Positions 8,172 to 19,603 of a DNA stretch of 64,000 bases are shown one piece after another. The DNA is from Nocardia transvalensis NBRC 15921 (lineage in GTDB: Bacteria > Actinomycetota > Actinomycetes > Mycobacteriales > Mycobacteriaceae). Positions within the stretch are counted from its first letter, which is position 1. Each line of letters begins with the position of its first letter. The stretch covers positions 1 to 64,000 of the forward strand of contig NZ_BAGL01000061.1 of NCBI RefSeq assembly GCF_000308875.1, in the 5' to 3' direction. The notes below the pieces were generated by a model. It did not search any database and was not told the origin of the DNA. It saw only the letters and a list, made by a program, of their open reading frames with translations. A program made the translations under genes and the position numbers.

Positions 8172-9041
8172 CTACAGCCCCAGCGCCCCGCGAGCGCGGC
8201 CCCAGAGGGTGCGTCCCCGATCTCGGTCGCGCTCGGCGAACAGGAACGTCAGCTCCTCCTCGAGGGCCTTGCGCACCACCACCTGCAATTCCTCGGCCGC
8301 GGCGTCGAGGTCCTCCGCGTCGGCCCAGGGCGTGGTCTCGATGGCGGCGCCGGCCGAGTAGTAGAACCGCTCCGGCTTCGGGATCCACGTCGGCCCGAAG
8401 CCCGTCACGAACGGCGGCGTGAGATTCGCCTTCATGCCGAGCGCCTGCACCAGCGCGCGCACCGGCCGCATGGCCGCGTCCTGCCCGTCGAAGTGGATGT
8501 CGAAGGCGTCGTCCGCGCCGACCATCGCGATCGGCACGATCGGGGCGCCGGTCTCGATCGCCATCCGCGCGAACCCGGTGCGGCCCTCCCACTTCAGCAC
8601 GTACTTCTCGCCCTTGCGGCGCACCGCCTCCCGGCCGCCGCCCGGGAACACCAGCACCATCTCCCCCTGATCGAGCAGTGCGCGGCAGTTTGCGCGGCTG
8701 CCGCGAACACACCCGATGCGATGCAGCGCGTGCCGCACCCCGGGGACGGTGATGAGGACGTTCTCGGCCAGCCCGCGGATGAGCCGGCCCCGGCTGCGCG
8801 CGATCTCCGGCCACAGCAGCGGGGTGTCGATGCCGAGGAAATTATGGTTGCCGACCAGCAGTACCGGGCCGTCCTCGGGAATGTTGCCGAATCCGTGGAA
8901 GACCGGGCTGGTCCATGCCCGCATCGGCGCGGTCAATGCGTCGAAGGCGCGAATGTCGCTGTCCCGCAGCGACATTCGCAGTGGTGCGCCATCCGACAGC
9001 ACGCCGCCGAGACCTCTCGGGGCGGAATGGCTTTCAGACAA
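8172..9041 (-). CDS. lysophospholipid/glycerolipid acyltransferase (PlsC-like)
   Basis: The product is 289 aa. It carries the acyltransferase motif I as NHNFLGIDTP (H-x4-D) and a motif III-like FPGGGREAVRRKGE, placing it in the PlsC/LPLAT superfamily, closest in pattern to the branch also seen in diacylglycerol acyltransferase-like bacterial proteins. PIVPIAMVGADDAF is the usual following strand. No clear membrane helix precedes the catalytic core, so it is probably peripheral. The TTG at 9041 has GGGAGGG six bases upstream and is preferred; a GTG at 9104 would add 21 residues without a ribosome site. It probably acylates glycerolipids or mycolate-related lipids; the acceptor is not inferable. 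Confidence 0.82.
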   Translation of the reverse strand: MSESHSAPRGLGGVLSDGAPLRMSLRDSDIRAFDALTAPMRAWTSPVFHGFGNIPEDGPVLLVGNHNFLGIDTPLLWPEIARSRGRLIRGLAENVLITVPGVRHALHRIGCVRGSRANCRALLDQGEMVLVFPGGGREAVRRKGEKYVLKWEGRTGFARMAIETGAPIVPIAMVGADDAFDIHFDGQDAAMRPVRALVQALGMKANLTPPFVTGFGPTWIPKPERFYYSAGAAIETTPWADAEDLDAAAEELQVVVRKALEEELTFLFAERDRDRGRTLWGRARGALGL

Positions 9042-9125
9042 GAAGAACCCTCCCTGCAACTCGTTCTCGTTATCTGAATCGTAACGAAAACGGTCGCGGG
9101 GCACGGCCGACGTGACGAACGCCGC

Positions 9126-10616
9126 TCAGCCCGGCAGGCCCGCGCTGCCCGCGTGCGCGTACTCCGTCAGCACGGCCGCGAGCGCCGAGGGCACGCGCGC
9201 CCGGATCCGGGTGCCGCCCTCCTCGTGGTCGGACTCGAGAATGCGGCCGTCGGCGTGGATCCGGGCGAGCAGGTCGCCGCGGGTGTACGGCAGCAGCACG
9301 CTCACCTCGACATCCAGCGCGCCGAGCAACTGCGCCAGCCGGTCGCGCAGATCCGTGAGCCCCTGTCCGGTGCGGGCGGAGACGAAGACGGCCTGCGGCA
9401 GCTGGGCGCGCAGATGCGACAGCTCGGACGGATCCAGCGCGTCGATCTTGTTCACCACCAGCAGTTCCGGGGGCGCCGTCGCCTGGGACTCGCGCAGCAC
9501 GTCGGTGACGACCTCGCGCACGGCCTTGATCTGCTCGGCGGGCAGCGGGTCGGAGCCGTCGACCACGTGCAGCAGCAGATCGGCGCCGGTGACCTCCTCG
9601 AGCGTCGAGCGGAATGCCTCGACGAGCTGGGTGGGCAGGTGCCGGACGAAGCCGACGGTGTCGGTGAACACCACCTCGCGCCCGTCCTCCAGCGCCGCGC
9701 GGCGGGTGGTCGGGTCCAGGGTGGCGAACAGGGCGTCCTGGACCAGGATGCCCGCGCCGGTGAGCGAGTTCATCAGGCTGGACTTACCGGCGTTGGTGTA
9801 GCCGACGATCGCGACCGCGGGCACGCCGCTGGCGGTGCGCCGGGCGCGCTTGGTGTCGCGGGCGGTCTTCATCTCCTTGATCTCGCGGCGCAGCTTGGCC
9901 ATGCGCTCGCGGATCCGGCGGCGATCGGTCTCGATCTTGGTTTCACCGGGGCCACGGGTGCCCACGCCGCCGCCGCTGCCGCCGGCGCGACCACCGGCCT
10001 GGCGGGACATCGACTCGCCCCAGCCGCGCAGCCGCGGCACCATGTACTCCATCTGCGCCAGCGATACCTGCGCCTTACCCTCGCGGGAGGTGGCGTGCTG
10101 GGCGAAGATGTCCAGGATCAGCGCGGTGCGGTCGATGACCTTGACCTTGACTACCCGCTCCAGCGCGGTCAGCTGGGCGGGGGTCAGCTCGCCGTCGCAG
10201 ATAACGGTGTCGGCGCCGGTCTCGAGGACGACGGCGCGCAGCTCGTCGGCCTTGCCCGAACCGATGTAGGTGGCCGGATCCGGCTTGTCGCGGCGCTGGA
10301 TCAGCGCGTCCAGCACCTGCGAGCCCGCGGTCTCCGCGAGTGCGGCGAGTTCGGCCATGCTGGCCTCGGCCTGCGCCGTGGTGCCACCGGTCCAGACGCC
10401 GACCAGCACGACGCGTTCCAGGCGCAGCTGCCGGTACTCGACCTCGGTGACATCCTCGAGTTCGGTGGACAGCCCGGCGACGCGGCGCAGCGAACTGCGC
10501 TCGTCGAGCTGTAGCTCGCCGACGGTCGGCTCCGGAGCCCAGCCGTCGCGGGTGTCACCGGTGTCGTCGTCGAGTTCCTCGATAGGGGTGAACTCGAAAG
10601 TCTCTACTTTTCTCAT
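9126..10616 (-). CDS. hflX: ribosome-associated GTPase HflX
   Basis: The product is 496 aa. The N-terminal HflX domain contains TYIGSGKADEL and TVICDGELTPAQ, then a Gly/Arg linker (SRQAGGRAGGSGGGVGTRGPGETKIETDRR). The TRAFAC GTPase domain has G1 GYTNAGKSSL, G3 DTVGFVRHLP, G4 NKID and G5 SARTG. HflX splits stalled or hibernating 70S ribosomes, and in mycobacteria it is linked to antibiotic and hypoxia stress. The ATG at 10616 (MRKVETFEF) is preferred; an ATG six codons earlier is possible. The dapF-miaA cluster lies next to it in Rv2725c-Rv2727c order. Confidence 0.96.
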   Translation of the reverse strand: MRKVETFEFTPIEELDDDTGDTRDGWAPEPTVGELQLDERSSLRRVAGLSTELEDVTEVEYRQLRLERVVLVGVWTGGTTAQAEASMAELAALAETAGSQVLDALIQRRDKPDPATYIGSGKADELRAVVLETGADTVICDGELTPAQLTALERVVKVKVIDRTALILDIFAQHATSREGKAQVSLAQMEYMVPRLRGWGESMSRQAGGRAGGSGGGVGTRGPGETKIETDRRRIRERMAKLRREIKEMKTARDTKRARRTASGVPAVAIVGYTNAGKSSLMNSLTGAGILVQDALFATLDPTTRRAALEDGREVVFTDTVGFVRHLPTQLVEAFRSTLEEVTGADLLLHVVDGSDPLPAEQIKAVREVVTDVLRESQATAPPELLVVNKIDALDPSELSHLRAQLPQAVFVSARTGQGLTDLRDRLAQLLGALDVEVSVLLPYTRGDLLARIHADGRILESDHEEGGTRIRARVPSALAAVLTEYAHAGSAGLPG

Positions 10617-10695
10617 ACGCCTCCATGATCCCACGACTCAACGTACGGGCGCACGCGAGTTATTCCGGGGACACCCGCGGCGACGCGGACCGGGT

Positions 10696-11607
10696 TCAGG
10701 CGTCGTACCACCAGGAACCGGCCAGCCGTCCCGACGCCAGGAGCACCGACGGCCCGCGCAGCCAGGCCTCGCCCCGCTCGATGCCCACCGTGACCTCGCC
10801 GCCGGGGATGCGCACCCGGACCTGTCCGCTCTCGGTGTCCGGATCGAACCCCGCCCGCACCAGCGCGGCGGCCGCCGCGGCGACGGTTCCCGTTCCGCAG
10901 GAACGGGTTTCGCCGACACCGCGCTCGTAGACGCGCATATCCACCGCGCCGCCGGAACCCAGCGCGGTGAGGATCTCGACGTTCACGCCCTGCGGGAACA
11001 TCTCCGGGTCGAAGCCGGGCGGGACGCTGAGATCCAGCGCCGCCAGCGCGTCGGGGGTCAGGCGCGGATCGACGCAGGCCAGGTGCGGATTGCCGACATC
11101 GATGCCGAGTCCGGGCAGCGCGTCGCCGCCGATGGTCGCTGTGGACTCGCCCAGCTGCCGCACCGATCCCATCGTCACCGTGACCTCGCCGTGCACCGGG
11201 CCGGCGGCATGCACGGTCACCGGGCGGGCGCCCGCGCGGCTGCCGACGACGAACTCCTCGCGCTTGTCCATGCCGGTCGCGACCAGGTAGTGCGCGAACA
11301 CTCGCACCCCGTTGCCGCACATCTCGGCGATCGACCCGTCGGCGTTGCGGTAGTCCATGAACCAGTCGTCGGCGGCGACGCCCGGCGGCAGCTCGCCGAG
11401 CACTCCCGTCGCGGCGAGCGCGCCGGCGCGCGCCACCCGCAGCACGCCGTCGGCGCCGATGCCGCGCCGCCGGTCGCACAGCGCCGTCACCCGCTCGGCG
11501 GACAGGTTCAGCGTGGCGTCCGGATCGGGCAGGACGACGAAGTCGTTCTGGGTGCCGTGGCCCTTGGTGAACTCGATACCGGCCGCGTTCTCGCTCTGCT
11601 CGCTCAT
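10696..11607 (-). CDS. dapF: diaminopimelate epimerase
   Basis: The product is 303 aa and converts LL- to meso-diaminopimelate for lysine and peptidoglycan synthesis in the cytoplasm. Both catalytic cysteines are present: MCGNGVRVFAHY (first half) and GETRSCGTGTVAAA (second half). KGHGTQNDFVVLPD at the N-terminus and GNPHLAC are further family signatures. Start MSEQSEN at 11607 has GAGG nine bases upstream; an ATG at 11616 would add MVT. It lies downstream of miaA and a SpoU methyltransferase on the same strand. Confidence 0.96.
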   Translation of the reverse strand: MSEQSENAAGIEFTKGHGTQNDFVVLPDPDATLNLSAERVTALCDRRRGIGADGVLRVARAGALAATGVLGELPPGVAADDWFMDYRNADGSIAEMCGNGVRVFAHYLVATGMDKREEFVVGSRAGARPVTVHAAGPVHGEVTVTMGSVRQLGESTATIGGDALPGLGIDVGNPHLACVDPRLTPDALAALDLSVPPGFDPEMFPQGVNVEILTALGSGGAVDMRVYERGVGETRSCGTGTVAAAAAALVRAGFDPDTESGQVRVRIPGGEVTVGIERGEAWLRGPSVLLASGRLAGSWWYDA

Positions 11608-11654
11608 CGTCACCATCCTCACACGCGCGCCGCCGCGGACCGCGCCCGACGTGC

Positions 11655-12485
11655 TCAGTCCGCCTCCTGCAACGCCCCGCGCTGGCGGAAGATTTCGTAC
11701 AGCGCGATCGCGGCCGTACAGGGGGCCGGCAGCGTTCCGGCGGCCGGGACCCGCACCACCGCGTCGCAGGCCCCGGGCCAGTTCGCGCCGAGGTCCGCCG
11801 CGTCGCCGATCACCACGATCGTCGCGGTCGTGAGGGCGTGCGCGTCCACCGGAACGGCCCCGCTCACTGCCGCCTCGGCGTCCACGATGCCGACGACCTG
11901 CGTGGGAATGCCACGCTCCGCCTGACGGTCGCGCAGTCCGCGGAGGGCGGCGATCCCTGGGACGCGGAACACCGGCAGCGCGAACAGCGCCCCGGCGGAG
12001 GCCCGCACGCACTGCGGGTCGTAGTGGTCGACGCCGGACCCGCTGATCACGACCGCGGCCGCGCCGAACGCGTGGGCCGTGCGGATCAGGCCGCCGAGCC
12101 GGAGCGCGGAGGCGGGTCGTTCCACGGCCAACACGACCGGCGCCTCGCCCGGCGACCCGGGGGCGAAGTCGTCCAGCGCGAGGTCGCGGCATTTCGCGAC
12201 CGCGACCAGTTCCGTTGTCCCCATGCGTGTTTCGGCGAGTTCGGCCATCAGTTCGGGGACCAGCCCCATACTCGGCACCGCGCCGGCGTCGATCAGCTCG
12301 CGCGCCCAGGGCGGCAGTTCCGGGCCGCCCAGGCGGTAGAGCAGCGTTTCCAGCGGCCAGTCGTGCGCGACGGCCCGGGTGATCGGCTCGGCGCCGTGGA
12401 TCAGGAAACGGCCGTCGCGGGTGCGTTTGGCCCGGTTGGTGAGGTACGCCTGCCATTCCTGGACCGCGGCGTTGCGGGTGGTCAC
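11655..12485 (-). CDS. SpoU/TrmH-family RNA 2'-O-methyltransferase
   Basis: The product is 276 aa. It has an N-terminal substrate-binding part (DGRFLIHGAEPITRAV, a SpoU_sub_bind-like region) and a C-terminal SPOUT fold. LAVERPASALRLGGLIRTAHAFGA (motif 1 region), TIVVIGDAADLGANWPGAC and VVRVPAAGTLPAPCTAAIALYE correspond to the knot motifs that bind S-adenosylmethionine. Motif 3 deviates: the usual NVAVAASI is replaced by APCTAAIALYE. GTG 12485 overlaps the miaA stop by 4 bp. The M. tuberculosis order has no gene here, so this is an insertion between dapF and miaA. The RNA target (tRNA or rRNA) is unknown. Confidence 0.83.
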   Translation of the reverse strand: MTTRNAAVQEWQAYLTNRAKRTRDGRFLIHGAEPITRAVAHDWPLETLLYRLGGPELPPWARELIDAGAVPSMGLVPELMAELAETRMGTTELVAVAKCRDLALDDFAPGSPGEAPVVLAVERPASALRLGGLIRTAHAFGAAAVVISGSGVDHYDPQCVRASAGALFALPVFRVPGIAALRGLRDRQAERGIPTQVVGIVDAEAAVSGAVPVDAHALTTATIVVIGDAADLGANWPGACDAVVRVPAAGTLPAPCTAAIALYEIFRQRGALQEAD

Positions 12486-13420
12486 TGCCGGGTTCGTTCC
12501 TCGTCGTCGCGGGGTGCGCCGGACGGCATCCGGTCCAGCGCGGAGGTCACCAGGCCGGGGTCGGCGCCGTCGAGCCAGCGGACGCGCGGGTCGCGGCGGA
12601 ACCACGAGCGCTGCCGCCGGACGTAGCGCCGGGTGCCGATGAGCGTGCGTTCCCGCGCCTGGTTCAGGTCGTATTCGTCGTCGAGGTACGCGAGGACTTG
12701 TGCGTAGCCGAGTGCGCGCCGAGCGGTCTGGCCCTCGCGCAGGCCGCGGCCGAGCAGTCCGCGCACCTCGTCGACGAGCCCGTCGCGGAACATCGTGGCC
12801 GTCCGCTCCTCGATCCGGGCGTCGAGGTCGGCGGTCTCGCGATCGACACCGAGAATGATTGTGCCCCAGCGTGGTTCGCCGATGCGCGGCTGTGATGCGG
12901 CGAACGGGCGGCCGGTCAGCTCCACGACCTCCAGCGCGCGCACCATCCGGCGGCCGTCGGTGGGCAGGATGGTGGCGGCCGCGACCGGGTCGGCGTCGCG
13001 CAGCGCCGCGTGCACCACCTCGACGCCGCCGGCGGCCAGCACGGCCTCCCACTTCGCCCGCACCCGCGGGTCGGTGGCCGGGAACTCCCAGCCGTCCAGC
13101 AGCGCCTGCACGTACATCATCGACCCGCCGACGATCACCGGTGTGCGGCCGCGTGCCAGGATCGCCGTGACATCCGCGGCGGCCGCGGTCTGGTAGGCGG
13201 CAACCGTCGCGGTCGCGGTCACCTCGAGGACGTCGAGCTGGTGGTGCGGGATGCCGCGCCGCTGGTCCGGGGGCAGTTTCGCGGTGCCGATATCCATGCC
13301 GCGGTACAGCTGCATGGCGTCGATGTTCACGATCTCGCCGTCGAGGCGCTGGGCCAGCTCGAGGGCCAGGTCGGATTTGCCGGTGGCCGTGGGACCGACG
13401 ACGGCGACCGGGACGGTCAC
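12482..13420 (-). CDS. miaA: tRNA dimethylallyltransferase
   Basis: The product is 312 aa and adds the dimethylallyl group to A37 of tRNAs that read UNN codons. The P-loop is GPTATGKS near residue 8, and NIDAMQLYRGMDIGTAK, PHHQLDVL, VIVGGSMMYVQALLDGW, RRALGYAQVLAYL and RRYVRRQRSWFR are all family signatures. GTG 13420 overlaps the stop of the upstream gene and its own stop overlaps the methyltransferase start, so three genes are translationally coupled. The product is the substrate of MiaB, encoded at 17031-18581. Confidence 0.96.
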   Translation of the reverse strand: MTVPVAVVGPTATGKSDLALELAQRLDGEIVNIDAMQLYRGMDIGTAKLPPDQRRGIPHHQLDVLEVTATATVAAYQTAAAADVTAILARGRTPVIVGGSMMYVQALLDGWEFPATDPRVRAKWEAVLAAGGVEVVHAALRDADPVAAATILPTDGRRMVRALEVVELTGRPFAASQPRIGEPRWGTIILGVDRETADLDARIEERTATMFRDGLVDEVRGLLGRGLREGQTARRALGYAQVLAYLDDEYDLNQARERTLIGTRRYVRRQRSWFRRDPRVRWLDGADPGLVTSALDRMPSGAPRDDEERTRQ

Positions 13421-14217
13421 GACGCCGCCCCGGGCCGCCAGACGCACACCTGGTAGCCGACACCGAAAGGCGCTGCGCGATACAGGGTTTCGACGCCGGG
13501 TCCGGTGGCGTCCGCGCCGAACAGACCGGCCAGCGCCTGGAAGGCCGCGCGGCCGGACACCTCGAGCTCCGCGCACAGCAGCGGGTCCAGGGCGGCCAGC
13601 GCGTCGCGATCGCCCGCCGCCAGCGCCCGATCGATCTCCTCCTGCACGCCCTCGGCCCGAGGATCGAGATAGCCCGGCGCCCGGGTCGACAACGTGGCCG
13701 CGCCGTCCGCGACCACGAGCACACCGTGATCCACCGAACTCGCATCGAGGTCCCGCCGCAGCGCCGCCCCCACCTCCGCACACCGCCCCGGCGCGGCCCG
13801 CCCATCGAGAATCCGTGCCTCGGCCACCACGTCCGGCGCCACCTGCCCACGCAGCCACCCCCCGAGCAGCGCCGCCAGCGGCAGTTCGGGATCGGCGGTC
13901 GCGGGGGCACTCGGCGACAGCGCGAGCACGGGATCAGCGGCCTCGGGAGCACTCGGCGACAGCGCGACCCGGACGTCCACGCCGTAGCCGCGGAAGGTGC
14001 CGGCGGTGTTCGGGCCGAAAGTGGCGTCCGTTTCGCCCGTTCCGACGACGGTCCACCGGGACGCGGACGCCGCCAGCGTCCGTCCCGCCGTCAGCACAGC
14101 CTCTCGTAGGCCCGGGACCTGGGCGGCCGGATGCTCGGCATCGGCCACCGGCGTGCCCCCGCACAACTCGGGAACCAGCACGGGGGGCGACGGGATCAGC
14201 ACGGCGACGCGGAGCAC
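13417..14217 (-). CDS. Rv2728c-like protein, class III extradiol dioxygenase B-like fold
   Basis: The product is 266 aa. The N-terminus LRVAVLIPSPPVLVPEL and the general pattern match actinobacterial proteins annotated as class III extradiol dioxygenase subunit B-like, the Rv2728c position in M. tuberculosis. There is no convincing metal-ligand set of a true dioxygenase, so enzymatic function is doubtful. A short direct duplication is visible: ALSPSAPEAADPV then ALSPSAPATADPE. The GTG at 14217 fits the conserved N-terminus. The gene overlaps miaA by 4 bp and is conserved beside it, suggesting a role in RNA or envelope metabolism that is not known. Confidence 0.75.
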   Translation of the reverse strand: MLRVAVLIPSPPVLVPELCGGTPVADAEHPAAQVPGLREAVLTAGRTLAASASRWTVVGTGETDATFGPNTAGTFRGYGVDVRVALSPSAPEAADPVLALSPSAPATADPELPLAALLGGWLRGQVAPDVVAEARILDGRAAPGRCAEVGAALRRDLDASSVDHGVLVVADGAATLSTRAPGYLDPRAEGVQEEIDRALAAGDRDALAALDPLLCAELEVSGRAAFQALAGLFGADATGPGVETLYRAAPFGVGYQVCVWRPGAAS

Positions 14218-14598
14218 GCGTCCACCGTAGCGACCGGGTCCCGCGCCGCGGCGCGGCAGCCACCCGAGACCGTTCGCGCGACGATTGCGTGCCGCCGGTG
14301 GCCGCATCCGGGTCCGGGCGGGCCGCGTGTCCACGGCGAGCGACGCCCGGCAAGATCGACCAGCTACCGGCGGCGGCTTCGGGCAGGGGGTCGGCGGGTA
14401 CGGCGGCCGGAAAAGACCGCCCGCAGCCGGACCGGACGGAAAACGGCTGGTCCCCAGCCCTTCCGCCGTCACCGCCGGGGCCTCGGCACGGGCGGGTGAG
14501 GCGTCCGCGAGCGGGCGAAGCCACATACCGTAACGCGGCCGGCGGCCCGCAGCAACCGCTCGAGTCGCGCCACCGTCCACAAGACACGGCGAATCCGT
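14218..14598. other. divergent intergenic region
   Basis: This gap between the divergent Rv2728c-like and DUF349 genes holds no frame with a ribosome site or family resemblance; open frames here look like chance frames in GC-rich DNA. It must carry the promoter of the four-gene minus-strand operon, but no clear -10/-35 pair was found. Confidence 0.5.
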
Positions 14599-14645
14599 CG
14601 GCTGCCTGGTTGAATGGGATGAGCTAGGGCGTAACCAGGCAGCCG
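14599..14645 (+). promoter_or_regulatory. 13-bp stem-loop just upstream of the DUF349 gene
   Basis: CGGCTGCCTGGTT and AACCAGGCAGCCG form a perfect 13-bp stem around a 21-nt loop, ending 25 nt before the ATG at 14671. The position suggests a 5' UTR structure or an operator rather than a terminator. Confidence 0.55.
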
Positions 14646-14670
14646 TGACGCGCGGCAGGGACGAGGAGCT

Positions 14671-16143
14671 ATGAGCGACAACAGCGGAACCGAGAAGGCT
14701 ACCCACCCGGACACCGGCACGGCGCAGCGGTCCGGCGACTCCGTCGCGCCGCGGCCCACGCCTGCCGATGTCGCCAAACCCGGCCCCAAGCCGGGCCGTC
14801 CCGGCGGTCCCAAGCCGGGTTCGCGTAAACCGGAATCCCCCAAGCCGCACGCGGTCAAACCCGCTCCCGGGCCCGCCCAGGAGCATCCGCACCCGGTCGT
14901 GGTGCCGACGGTGAGCGATCCGAGCGAATGGGGCCGCGTCGACGACGACGGCACGGCCTGGGTGAAGACCGCCGACGGTGAGCGCGAGATCGGTTCCTGG
15001 CAGGCAGGCGACGCCGCCGAGGGCCTGGCCCACTTCGGGCGCCGGTTCGACGATCTGGCCACCGAGGTCGCCCTGCTGGAGGCCCGGCTGGCCGCCGGCA
15101 CCGACGCCCGCAAGACCAAGACGGCCGCCCTCGCGCTTGCCGAAACGTTGCCGACCGCCGCGGTGATCGGCGATATCGACGGCCTGGCCCGGCGTCTGCA
15201 GGCCATCATCGAACACTCCGACGAGGCGGCCGCCCACGCCAAGGAGGAGAAGGAGCGGACCCGCCACGAGCAGACCGAGCGCAAGGAGACGCTCTGCGCG
15301 GAGGCCGAGCAGATCGCCACCGACTCCACCCAGTGGAAGGCCGCGGGCGACCGCCTGCGCGAGATCCTCGACGAGTGGAAGACCATCCGCGGCGTGGACC
15401 GCAAGGTCGACGACGCGCTGTGGCGGCGGTTCTCCAAGGCGCGCGAGTCGTTCAATCGCCGCCGCGGGGCGCACTTCGCCGAGCTCGATCGGGAGCGGGC
15501 ATCGGCCAAGGCCCACAAGGAGGAACTCTGCGTGCGGGCCGAGGAGCTGTCCGACTCCACCGACTGGGGCGGCACCGCCGCGGTCTTCCGTGAACTGCTG
15601 ACCGAGTGGAAGTCCGCGGGCCGCGCCCCACGCGAGGCCGACGAGCAGCTGTGGCGGCGGTTCAAGAGCGCCCAAGACGTCTTCTTCGCCGCCCGCAATG
15701 CCGCCGCCTCCGAGCGGGACGCCGAATTCGAGCACAACGCGACCGCGAAGGAGGATCTGCTCCGCAGCTACGAGGAGCGAATCCCCGCCCAGCTGGACCC
15801 CGACTCGACCGCGCTGGACAACGCCCGCGCCGCGCTGCGCGAACTGCAGGAGAAGTGGGACGCCATCGGCAAGGTGCCGCGCGAGCGCATCCAGGAGCTG
15901 GAGGGCAAGCTGCGCGCGATCGAGCGGCGCGTGCGCGAGGCGGTCGACGCGCAATGGCGGCGCACCGACCCCGAGGCCATGGCCCGCGCCGCCCAGTTCC
16001 GCGAGCGGGTCGCGCAATTCGAGGAGCAGGCCGCCAAGGCCCGCGCCGCCGGCCGCACCCGCGACGCGGAAAAAGCCATGGAACAGGCCAAGCAATGGAG
16101 AGAGTGGGCCGACGCGGCCGAGGGCGCGGTCAGCAGGCGCTGA
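14671..16143 (+). CDS. DUF349 coiled-coil protein (Rv2731-like)
   Basis: The product is 490 aa. A Pro/Lys-rich disordered N-terminus (about 1-75, with repeated KPG motifs) is followed by a charged helical body with three DUF349-type repeats marked by W-x(n)-LWRRF: DEWKTIRGVDRKVDDALWRRF, TEWKSAGRAPREADEQLWRRF and KWDAIGKVPRERIQE. It corresponds to Rv2731. The biochemical role of DUF349 proteins is unsettled. The start ATG follows GAGGAG. The gene runs convergent to the Rv2732c-like gene with a 10-bp gap. Confidence 0.85.
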   Translation: MSDNSGTEKATHPDTGTAQRSGDSVAPRPTPADVAKPGPKPGRPGGPKPGSRKPESPKPHAVKPAPGPAQEHPHPVVVPTVSDPSEWGRVDDDGTAWVKTADGEREIGSWQAGDAAEGLAHFGRRFDDLATEVALLEARLAAGTDARKTKTAALALAETLPTAAVIGDIDGLARRLQAIIEHSDEAAAHAKEEKERTRHEQTERKETLCAEAEQIATDSTQWKAAGDRLREILDEWKTIRGVDRKVDDALWRRFSKARESFNRRRGAHFAELDRERASAKAHKEELCVRAEELSDSTDWGGTAAVFRELLTEWKSAGRAPREADEQLWRRFKSAQDVFFAARNAAASERDAEFEHNATAKEDLLRSYEERIPAQLDPDSTALDNARAALRELQEKWDAIGKVPRERIQELEGKLRAIERRVREAVDAQWRRTDPEAMARAAQFRERVAQFEEQAAKARAAGRTRDAEKAMEQAKQWREWADAAEGAVSRR

Positions 16144-16153
16144 GAGGGAGTCG

Positions 16154-16864
16154 CTACTCCTCGTCCTTCGTGTCCTTATCCCCCAGGAGCCAGGTGCGCT
16201 CGCGCTTCTCCTGCTCGGCGGCGGCGAGGCGGCGTTGTTCCTCGGCCTCCAAGTGCAGGGTCGTGCGGCTCCACACGACCTTGATCCAGTGGAAGGTCAG
16301 CACGATGATCGCGAGGGCGGCCAGGATCAGGCCGATGCCCGGGCCGGCGCCCTCGTAGTTGCCCAGGCCGGGGGTCTGGCGGTGCCAGATCGACAGCACG
16401 CCGAAGACGCTGCCGATGGCCGAACCCGCCACCGCGACCCAGGCCAGCACCCAGCGCCGCGTGACCAGCGCCAGCAACGAGAACCCGATCCCGAAGAGCA
16501 CCACGAACCATTCGAAGACCCGCGACGGCAGCCCGATGTGCTCGGCCCGCGCGGTCGCGTCGTACATCAGCACGTCGAGGCCGCGCGCGGCCCCCGCGTG
16601 CGGCAGCACCAGTGACAGCAGCAGCACGAAGACCGACACCGCCACGACCATGGCCCGCGTCCCCGGATCGATCTCGCCCGCGATCTTGCGTTCGACGGCC
16701 TCGAGATCGTCGCGGAACTGCTCGAACACCTTGGTCTCGGACGGATTCATAGGCTCCTCGTTCGGCTCGGAGGCGGAGTCGCTCTCGGCCGAAATACTAC
16801 CGGCTGTCGTATCCTCGGCGTCCGCGTCGTCCCGCCGAGCCCCGTCCTCGTCCCGATCAACCAC
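16154..16864 (-). CDS. Rv2732c-like membrane protein
   Basis: The product is 236 aa. An acidic N-terminal cytoplasmic part (about 1-65, with FEQFRDDLEAVERKI) is followed by four hydrophobic helices (MVVAVSVFVLLLSLVLP, FEWFVVLFGIGFSLLALV, VLAWVAVAGSAIGSVFGVL, GIGLILAALAIIVLTF) and a charged C-terminal helix. It is the positional match of Rv2732c, a conserved mycolata membrane protein of unknown function next to miaB. No catalytic motif is visible. Confidence 0.8.
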   Translation of the reverse strand: MVDRDEDGARRDDADAEDTTAGSISAESDSASEPNEEPMNPSETKVFEQFRDDLEAVERKIAGEIDPGTRAMVVAVSVFVLLLSLVLPHAGAARGLDVLMYDATARAEHIGLPSRVFEWFVVLFGIGFSLLALVTRRWVLAWVAVAGSAIGSVFGVLSIWHRQTPGLGNYEGAGPGIGLILAALAIIVLTFHWIKVVWSRTTLHLEAEEQRRLAAAEQEKRERTWLLGDKDTKDEE

Positions 16865-16930
16865 CGGTCATCATCGCCTCATCGCCGAATCGTATTGTGC
16901 TGTATGTATTTTCGCCGTGTTCCCAGTGGT

Positions 16931-16956
16931 TTCCGGCCAAAAGCGTGCCGGAAAAC
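16931..16956. repeat. half copy of the dispersed palindromic element
   Basis: This 26-bp stretch matches one arm of the long inverted repeat at 22126-22191 with a single base change (CGT for CAT). It keeps a small internal hairpin (TTCCGGC / GCCGGAA). It lies in the gap between miaB and the Rv2732c-like gene. Confidence 0.75.
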
Positions 16957-16960
16957 AGAG

Positions 16961-17030
16961 GGGGGCCACGGTGCTGGTCATATTCCAGGGGGCCACGGTG
17001 CTGGTCATATTCCAGGGGCCATGGCGCTGG

Positions 17031-17040
<10 letters not shown>
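16961..17040. repeat. 27-bp tandem repeat ending in the miaB 3' end
   Basis: Two identical 27-bp units (16961-16987 and 16988-17014, beginning GGGGGCCACGGTGC) are followed by a degenerate third unit that runs into the miaB stop codon at 17031-17033. Read on the minus strand, the miaB TGA is part of a recurring TGACCAGC. Confidence 0.85.
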
Positions 17041-18581
<1,541 letters not shown>

Positions 18582-18751
18582 CCGTCCAGGGTATCGGTCG
18601 CCGGAAGCGCCGCATCGACCCCGTCGACCTGCGCCTGAGCGGCCGTGATACGAGTCACCAATGTCAAGTGACGGTTAAGGGTGTGCGGCGACGGCGCGAC
18701 GCATCCGCGAATATTGCGCATTTCCAGCACTTTCGCTCTAGGGTCTGTCCC

Positions 18752-19558
<807 letters not shown>

Positions 19559-19603
19559 TCGGTGACACCCACCTCCAGTACTGCACGAGAGAGAAGGAAT
19601 TCG

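Noticed and set aside
9153..10514. 453-codon plus-strand frame antisense to hflX
   Set aside because: No family pattern, and the opposite strand encodes a complete HflX with all GTPase motifs.
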